Assembly (NCBI GenBank): GCA_963576565.1
Contig: OY755046.1
Location: 57,019,471 to 57,083,470 of the forward strand
DNA from: Aspidapion aeneum
Lineage: Eukaryota; Arthropoda; Insecta; Coleoptera; Brentidae
DNA length: 64,000 nucleotides
Reading direction: 5' to 3'
Positions 58,200 to 64,000 of the stretch are shown here, in pieces; position 1 is the stretch's first letter; each line of letters begins with the position of its first letter. A model generated the notes under the pieces. It saw nothing but the letters and a program-made list of their open reading frames with translations, ran no database searches and was not told the origin of the DNA. Made by a program: the position numbers and the translations under genes.

Positions 58200-58590
58200 T
58201 TGTTCTTCATGGCATATTCTGCAGTTCTTTGTAGATTTCCAATCTGTGCAGGTGTTTCCTTAATGTGGCCTGACCGATTAGAAGTACGGTCGCCTGTCTG
58301 ATTTGTTTCATATTTTGCTTGACGAGTTTATTGGTGTGCAATGCTTTTTCAGTGATTAATGTCTCGGAATGCCAGTGTTTGTGTTGAGGTCCTTTTATAC
58401 TAATCGCTTGACACAGTGACTTGTCGAAATTTTTGAAGTACCAAATACTGGTTGTGGACCTCTGAATGATTTTTGATCCCCACTTATAATAGAAAATCTG
58501 CGTATTCATTGCCTATTACAACCGTGTGCCCGAGCCCCTAAGCAAGGATCAACTTGTTATGTTTCTCCAGTGTTAGATTAGATTAGCCTA
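58200..58590 (-). mobile_element. LINE fragment: RNase H end and C-terminal region
   Basis: The minus strand has a LEKHNKLIL then GHTVVIGNEYADFL block (RNase H VPGH/GNE.AD region, about 58515-58580) and, lower, RQATVLLIGQATLRKHLHRL (the GHCRLRKHLHR-like segment). Broken and truncated on both sides. Confidence 0.7.
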
Positions 58591-58596
58591 GGTAAG

Positions 58597-59080
58597 GTGA
58601 AAAACCACAACCGGCAACGGCAGCATAGGTACCTTAACCCGTGCTGTTTGGATATAAAGGACAAAGAGCTTGAGTGCTCAACTAAACAAGACGCTCTAGG
58701 CGTTACTACTCGTCCCTCCAACTACGGCTGTAGTCATTTGCCGGTATCTTGGAACGAGTGGCATGCATTCCGAAGAGGTAATGACCTGTCATAACCGTCA
58801 ATTTTCTCAGCATTTTCGGCCTGTACATCTGTACATAAGTAGGGAACCTGTCGTTTTCACATTCCATTTCGCCACAGCTGCCCTAAGATATTGCGAGATT
58901 TTAACCCTACCAATCTTCTAACAAGGATCACTGAGATAGCCACTTTATTTTCAACACGGTAACCGTCTTTAACCACATCTGATTTGGCTAGTAGCTCCTC
59001 ATTACCTTGTATGTCCTAGTGACCTGGAACACAACAAAGAATGACCCGATGTCGGTTCTCCTCAAATCATGGCTTTACAG
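58597..59080 (-). mobile_element. Second LINE fragment: RNase H end and zinc-knuckle remnant
   Basis: The minus strand reads VILCCVPGH near 59030, then GHYLFGMHATRSKIPANDYS (about 58720-58800) and decayed RSWRDE and LSTQALCPL. In relatives this is GH..GMHA.R..IP..DYCRSC.DEEEE. It is a different family from 58200-58590. Confidence 0.7.
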
Positions 59081-59499
59081 CACCCTTTACGGGATGAAGG
59101 TGCAGATTTCCAGGGTTAGAAGGGATTGTAGACAGTTTGAAACTTCTTTTGAGCTTAAAAATGGCGACATTCCAATTTAGACCACACCAAATAGGAGTTA
59201 AGACAGGAAAAGGCTAACATTTGCCAAAGAGTTACGAATTTCAAAGCGATGTTTTTCCTCGCCATATCAAGTTACCTCTTTAAGAAAGCCCAATATGTCA
59301 AAGTCAATCGGCTGTTTCTCATGGCTAACTTAAGCAAGCAATTGGAAGTTGTTTGTTAGTCAAACAAGGCAATTCCATGGGGTAGCTAGGTTATAAGCTG
59401 GGCCTTAAGGCGACCATAGAATTACGAGATACTGAGCCAAAATTTTTATAAATATTTTATTCCTTCCCTGGCATGTTTAATTAATTGAAATTTCGGGAG
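59081..59499. other. No recognised feature
   Basis: May include more of the LINE above, but no motif is clear. Confidence 0.35.
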
Positions 59500-60062
59500 T
59501 AAAGAAAATAATCTGGGGCACGGTAGTTACAAAATTTCAAAAAACGTCAAAATTGCCACTCACTCACACACTCATGTATAGGTTGTCAAAATTTTACTGT
59601 AATTTCAGACAATGCTACAACGCTGAAATTTAGCAGGCTGATAGAAATTATGACCAAACTCTTGGAAAAAATCAAAAAACCCCAAAATTAATTGCCTATT
59701 GAGCTATGATAAGACCATCGGAAGAAATTGAAATACCTCAAAATTTTTAATAAGGCAATGCAAAAGTATTATTTAAAAACTTAAATATTATTCAAATCCT
59801 TTAAGAAAAGAGTGAAATCATAACAAAAACATTTCATGTAAAAAAAAAGCCGGCTGCACATGACTCTTAGGCACAGTGCTTAATTGAACATAAAGAAGTT
59901 TAGCTGTCATAGCAAAGTTTAATAAAACATTTCTAAACTAGTAAGAACCTTTTATTTTGAAATTTTTATTGGAGAACTTGGCTTTACTTTTATCTCAATT
60001 CTACGGAATATCATTTTCGCGTACTTGGCTTTTTTCTACATGAATTGTTTTTGTTATGATAA
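59500..60062. mobile_element. Interspersed element with minisatellite, copy 2 (family of 25255-26960)
   Basis: Carries GGGGCACGGTAG, AATTGCCACTCACTCAC and TGAAATTTAGCAGGCTGATA. After one short module it passes to the inverted-repeat end with TTGGAGAACTTGGCTTTACT. The left terminal arm is truncated. Confidence 0.75.
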
Positions 60063-60239
60063 ATTTTTCTTATAGCGACAGAAACTCTAAAATCTTCAAG
60101 CCCACAGTCAAATCAAAAGTTTGTTTTTTACCTATTGTTTAGTTATTAACAATTTTGGTGTTAGCTAACCCGACAGAATAATTTGTCCCTAAAAATTAAG
60201 CGAAGCCAAACCGAAACGATCTCTAAAATTAAAAACAAA

Positions 60240-60545
60240 TAGAAGAAATGAAGCGCCCTCTTTAAGTTAGAGTAAAGAAACTTAGAAAGTACCCATGGGT
60301 ATAATAAAAAAATCAGGCTTAGCATATCATGGTTGGTTCACAGGATTCAATGGTCTGAAGCTATAGTTTTGCATAAGGAGTTGCAATACCGAAAACGAAA
60401 GTTTATTGACGCTGCATTTATAATTCAGAACAAAGAAGTTTTTAGTCAATTAAGCATCTACACACTTAACATATCAAAACTACTCCTTATGAAAAAGAAG
60501 CATATTATAATTAAGCGGGCGTTAGTATTATTAGTATTCTAAAAG
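60240..60545 (+). pseudogene. PLE GIY-YIG endonuclease fragment
   Basis: Frames read KKSGLAYHGWFTG then, after a frame slip near 60330, HRIQWSEAIVLHKELQYRKR and KFIDAAFIIQNKEVFSQ. These match the C-terminal part of PLE endonuclease (SGLA.HAW..GH.I.W..A). Only this piece remains, with stops upstream. It is from a different PLE family than 33281-33799. Confidence 0.7.
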
Positions 60546-60698
60546 CTGTATTGTTACACTTAAAAACGGTTAGAAATACTTATAATAAAGTCCGAAATTT
60601 TGTCTAAAAATTTCAAAAAAAGAATCTCGTAGGCTCAGTTAGAACGAAGGTAATACCTACTGGCATATCGTAGGTTGTTCAAAACTTCACCATTAATA

Positions 60699-60780
60699 AT
60701 TTCGTGGTGCCGGGGAAAAAGGAGATAAGTCCAATGTTAATAATGTGGACTTATCTCCTTTTTTCCCGACACCACGGAAT
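60699..60780. repeat. Compact hairpin, 35-bp arms, 12-bp loop
   Basis: TTCGTGGTGCCGGGGAAAAA and GGAGATAAGTCCA return inverted from 60746. There are at most a couple of mismatches. Either a tiny MITE or a hairpin-forming transcript. Confidence 0.85.
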
Positions 60781-60794
60781 TACGCCCTCTTTAC

Positions 60795-61560
60795 CGTTGA
60801 TGATGATGATGATTCATATGTGAGTGGGCCTTGCAGCCCTTCCACTGCGACCACCAGTGGGTCTATTGTGGCTCCCTTTTGAGTGTTTTCTCATCACTGA
60901 ATGCCGAATCCTCCAAAAAGGTTAGCTATCAGTTTGAGTGAGACACTGTTCAGATGTTCTGAATCATTCTGAGATTTATTAAAAAAGTTTTGACGTAAAC
61001 GTGCAATAGCCGGACATTCGTAGAGTGGTTCGTCATCCTCCATACGGAGTCTACATTCAGTATCGTCTGTTAGTCCCGTTTTCTGCATGGGTACTCTTAG
61101 TCGACAATGACCCGTAAAAAGTGCAGTTACTATACGGATCTCCAGTCTGGTAAGTCCAATGATGTTCCTGGCTCTTTCTACAAGGTCCTTTAATGAACTC
61201 TTTAGAGTAAGCCAGTTCAGGTATATTTATTCAGTATTGTTGGAATATGGTTGATTTAGCAGCATTGTATGATATCCCCAGGGCTGGTTCAACACCGAAA
61301 ACTTCGGCAGATACCGCTTCCCTCGCTGTTTCGCCTGATACATAGTTAGTGATACCAAGCGCATTTAGTAAATCCCTGCAGCTAGCTTCTCAGAGTCCTC
61401 GATGAGACCATATCCTCTTTACTGTTACTCAATACTTCCAGGTTTCTTTGGAAATGAACGTTAACTTGGAATTATGTGTTCAAAGAAATCACCGCTCCAG
61501 ATCGCTCTGGCAATTTTCTTAAGTGATATTTGGCACGAAACTAGAGCTGCGTAGTTTACT
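60795..61560 (-). mobile_element. LINE 3' end (R1/Jockey/I-like) with (ATC)n tail
   Basis: The minus strand reads AEVFGVEPALGISYNAAK (about 61250-61310), WLTLKSSLKDLVERA and NIIGLTRLEIRIV, then LTDDTECRLRMEDDE and YECPAIARLRQNFF, a zinc-knuckle region with some Cys lost, ending GGFGIQ. The tail is GATGATGATGATGA on the plus strand (60795-60810). Confidence 0.75.
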
Positions 61561-62889
61561 TTAGCTGGCCTTCGGCAAGAGATTGACACGATTATTATTA
61601 TTTATTTTTTGTTTACACGAAATTGGCTTAATGTAAACAAAGTCAATAGCCAAACCAGCGGAGTATTTTCGAAGATAATTACCCATTTTCACAACATAAT
61701 CAAAAAAAAATGGTGCCATTACGCACGTATAGCCATCTACCGCGTCAACAAGTTCACATCTAGGGGTATAAATTTCCATAAGAGGATAAAAAACAGATAG
61801 AGTATAGCATTTATTAAACAGAGACCGTGATACGCCCGAGTCCCGCATAAAGCTTTGCAGCGTTGTCAAAGGTAACCTTGATAAATTACTACAGGCGCAC
61901 GTCTAGGGGCGGACAAGCTGAAACATTTTTTTAGGGCGAGAATTATTACTTGACTTGTCACCATACAAGAAGTGGACTATTAAAAACGAGAACATTTTAT
62001 TCTTAAAATTTGATTAAATGTGAGTTGTTTAGTTCCTAAAACACCTAGATCGGATAATAAAATAAATTGTCTCTCTCAATACACGATAACTCAAGAACAC
62101 TTCAAACGACCTTAACCCAACGTAAGCCTCAAGTTTTATGTCGGCATCAGATTTTGGTTTAAAAAAAGGGTTAGTTAAAAGTATTATTTAACCAATTTTA
62201 CCTTAAAACTATCAACTTTTCTTGCTGTATCGATTTTTGTTTAAAAATGTTCCCTTTGTATTTAAAACATTTTTGCCTGTGGCGCATGTCGCCTTCAAGC
62301 ATTTAAAGTAACATTAGGTACTTCAATATTTTCTGAAAATTTTCGTTTTTAGTTTAAAAGGCATTACTACTCATAATTATAATATTTGTCTTGAAAAGGT
62401 ACTAAATGAGCTCCGCGGAACTACTTTTGAGGCTCAATACCATATCTGCCGCCACCTAAGGTCTTGGCCACCCTCCCGCGTCCTATAACCACGCAGCGTT
62501 CACTGTGATCTACCCTTACCTTAGGGTTAGACTAAAAATACATAAAACAAACCTAAAATTAAATAATAGTTAGCTTACCAATAGATTAGTAAACTGTGGT
62601 GTAAAAAATTGACTTTAGTGAATGTGAAACGAAAATCAATAACAAGAATAACACTTCAAAATTCTCTTTGTTTGTATAAGTAAAAGTGAATTATTTAAAT
62701 TTAGGAACAAGCAGATTTTTAACGTATTATTCTGATTGTTTATCACCCCTTTTGATAAATGCACTTACATAAAACCGAAAAGTTGACCTTTCGCGAACTA
62801 AGTAGCGGATTATACTGAAATTTTTGCTAAACTGGCAAAAATCCTACCCCTAGATAGAAGGCTGGCCACGCAGTATAAGACCTAGTCAT
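61561..62889. other. No recognised feature
   Basis: A minus-strand ORF of 102 codons (61561-61869) has no recognisable domain. The remainder is AT-rich. Confidence 0.4.
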
Positions 62890-63085
62890 TCAGGGCAAGC
62901 AGGTCCTAGAATGGCAACCAATAGGGCGCAGAAAAAAAGGGCGTCCTAAACTGGAACGGCAACAATCAATCCAAAGATCAACGCGTCAAGAAAACCTGAC
63001 AGAAGATGATTGTCAGGATCGAAGGAGGTGGAGAATAGGCGTCGGACAACGCAAAAATCGTTCCAAGCCGACACAGTAGTAGTAA
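62890..63085 (+). mobile_element. LINE 3' terminus, family of 1891-2815
   Basis: Reads GPRMATNRAQKKRAS-type frames with RKKGRPKLERQQ, LTEDDCQDRRRWRIGVGQR and ends in TAGTAGTA. Only the last 200 bp are present. Confidence 0.8.
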
Positions 63086-63599
63086 AACTTAATATATTTT
63101 TATTAAAGGTGTATGATTGTGCCACAGAGATTCTTAGGCTTGATTTTCTGTGATTGTGTCCAAGTACCTACTGACTTTTTAACTAACGGGGCATAATTTT
63201 ATTTAAAATTTATTTAGCTAATTTTTTATCGTAACTGGCAGGAAATTAATGTTCTCGCAGGAGCGAGCTGAGAACAGTTTCTCTTTTGTAAATTTGAACG
63301 GCGACGCGACGTCTATTTTAAAAACTCTTGAAAAATTCAAAAAACACAATTAATTTTTAATTTTGTACGGAAGCCCGAGGTAAATGCAGGCGGAAATTTT
63401 TATTAATTTTTAAACGCTTGCCCGTTGAATTTTAAAAGGGCTAAAATGTACCTACCTATATTTGTTTCCGTCTTCTACCTCAAAACAACGTCAACCAAAT
63501 AAAAGAGAAAAAATACTTTTTTAAACGGTTTTATTTTAAATCATATGCACAATAAACTAAGACTAAGTTTTTAGTCTTTGAGTTTTGAGGACTTTACCG
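63086..63599. other. No recognised feature
   Basis: AT-rich; nothing supported. Confidence 0.4.
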
Positions 63600-64000
63600 A
63601 AGTTCACAGTTGGACCCAAAGTGGAGAATAAAATTAAATGAAACCAAAACCAAACAATTAACAGCATTCCCGTACCATATTCAAATCAGGCAAAATATCT
63701 CTGTATGACACTTGATGCCAAGTTGTGCTGAAAAGCACATGTCAAGAAAAAGAAAGAAGAACTTGAGATAAGGTATACAAAATGAACTGGCGAATTGGAC
63801 TGCTTTATAGACAAATACTGAAACCAGTATGGACATATTATGGTATTCAACTATGGGGTTGAACTAAAGAGAGTAACATTCTAGTTTTACAGAAATTTCA
63901 AAATAAAGTATTAAGAAACATTGTGAATACACCTTGGTACGTTCGAAATAGTGACCTTCATCTGGACCTAAAAATCGAACTTGCAAGATAGACTCCATCG
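63600..64000 (+). mobile_element. Jockey-type LINE reverse transcriptase fragment, runs off right edge
   Basis: Frames read NQAKYLCMTLDAKLC, then LLYRQILKPVWTYYGIQLWG, a stop, then SNILVLQKFQNKVLRNIVNT and PWYVRNSDLHLDLKIELAR. This is the Jockey ORF2 pattern (ILKP.W.YGIQLWG, IQ.FQNK.LR.IV.APWYV). Stop codons show it is dead. Confidence 0.85.

Noticed and set aside
61561..61869. 102-codon minus-strand ORF as a gene
   Set aside because: No recognisable domain, no splice or promoter support, and it adjoins a dead LINE.

Overview
The window is AT-rich, repeat-dense animal DNA. It looks like an insect, perhaps a beetle, but the order is a guess from the style of the LINEs, MITEs and simple repeats. 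The only host gene I can support is a minus-strand gene for a Fasciclin-3-like (Fas3) cell-adhesion protein. Two exons, 14358-14524 and 5843-5993, together encode its first immunoglobulin domain. They join in phase across an intron of about 8.4 kb that is stuffed with repeats. A possible 5' non-coding exon near 20156-20440 is weak.

Almost everything else is mobile or repetitive DNA, much of it nested. 1-5.3 kb: a broken mariner, a LINE with a clean target-site duplication (TSD), and a fold-back repeat. 6-14.3 kb (the Fas3 intron): diverged satellite, two MITEs, two LINEs, a long-inverted-repeat DNA transposon with a transposase scrap, and a modular composite repeat holding an R1-like LINE 3' end. 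14.5-19.3 kb: three inverted-repeat structures, one an almost uninterrupted palindrome of about 0.9 kb and one carrying repeated AAGATGGCGGC motifs. 22.5-31.7 kb: LINE remnant, hAT MITE, a 169-bp satellite with a 341-bp higher-order repeat, minisatellite elements and long hairpin elements with TA target sites. 33.2-42.9 kb: a second copy of the composite repeat, interrupted by a Penelope-like element (PLE) fragment and by a 6.7-kb minus-strand Ty3/gypsy errantivirus with gag, pol and truncated env. 43.3-53 kb: an R1-like LINE, MITEs, hAT derivatives and LINE remnants. 53.4-57.2 kb: a second fold-back copy hosting a TA-site MITE and two ribozyme-bearing retroelements. 57-64 kb: LINE and PLE scraps and simple hairpins.

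The most notable discovery is self-cleaving RNA. The insertion at 55041-56613 carries four copies of a complete type I hammerhead ribozyme fold (stems I, II, III, the CUGANGA and GAAA core and a GUC cleavage site). They form two head-to-tail pairs spaced 514-516 nt, and the pairs face each other. This is the layout expected of a retrozyme-like element that produces circular RNA of about 515 nt. A second insertion (56767-57078) and the PLE fragment (33281-33799) carry two further hammerhead variants, so one 64-kb window holds three ribozyme lineages. The errantivirus leader also has a seven-copy 28-30 bp array in the position where gypsy carries its insulator.

Limits: everything was read by eye. 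Family names rest on recognised protein motifs. Repeat boundaries are approximate except where a TSD is quoted.
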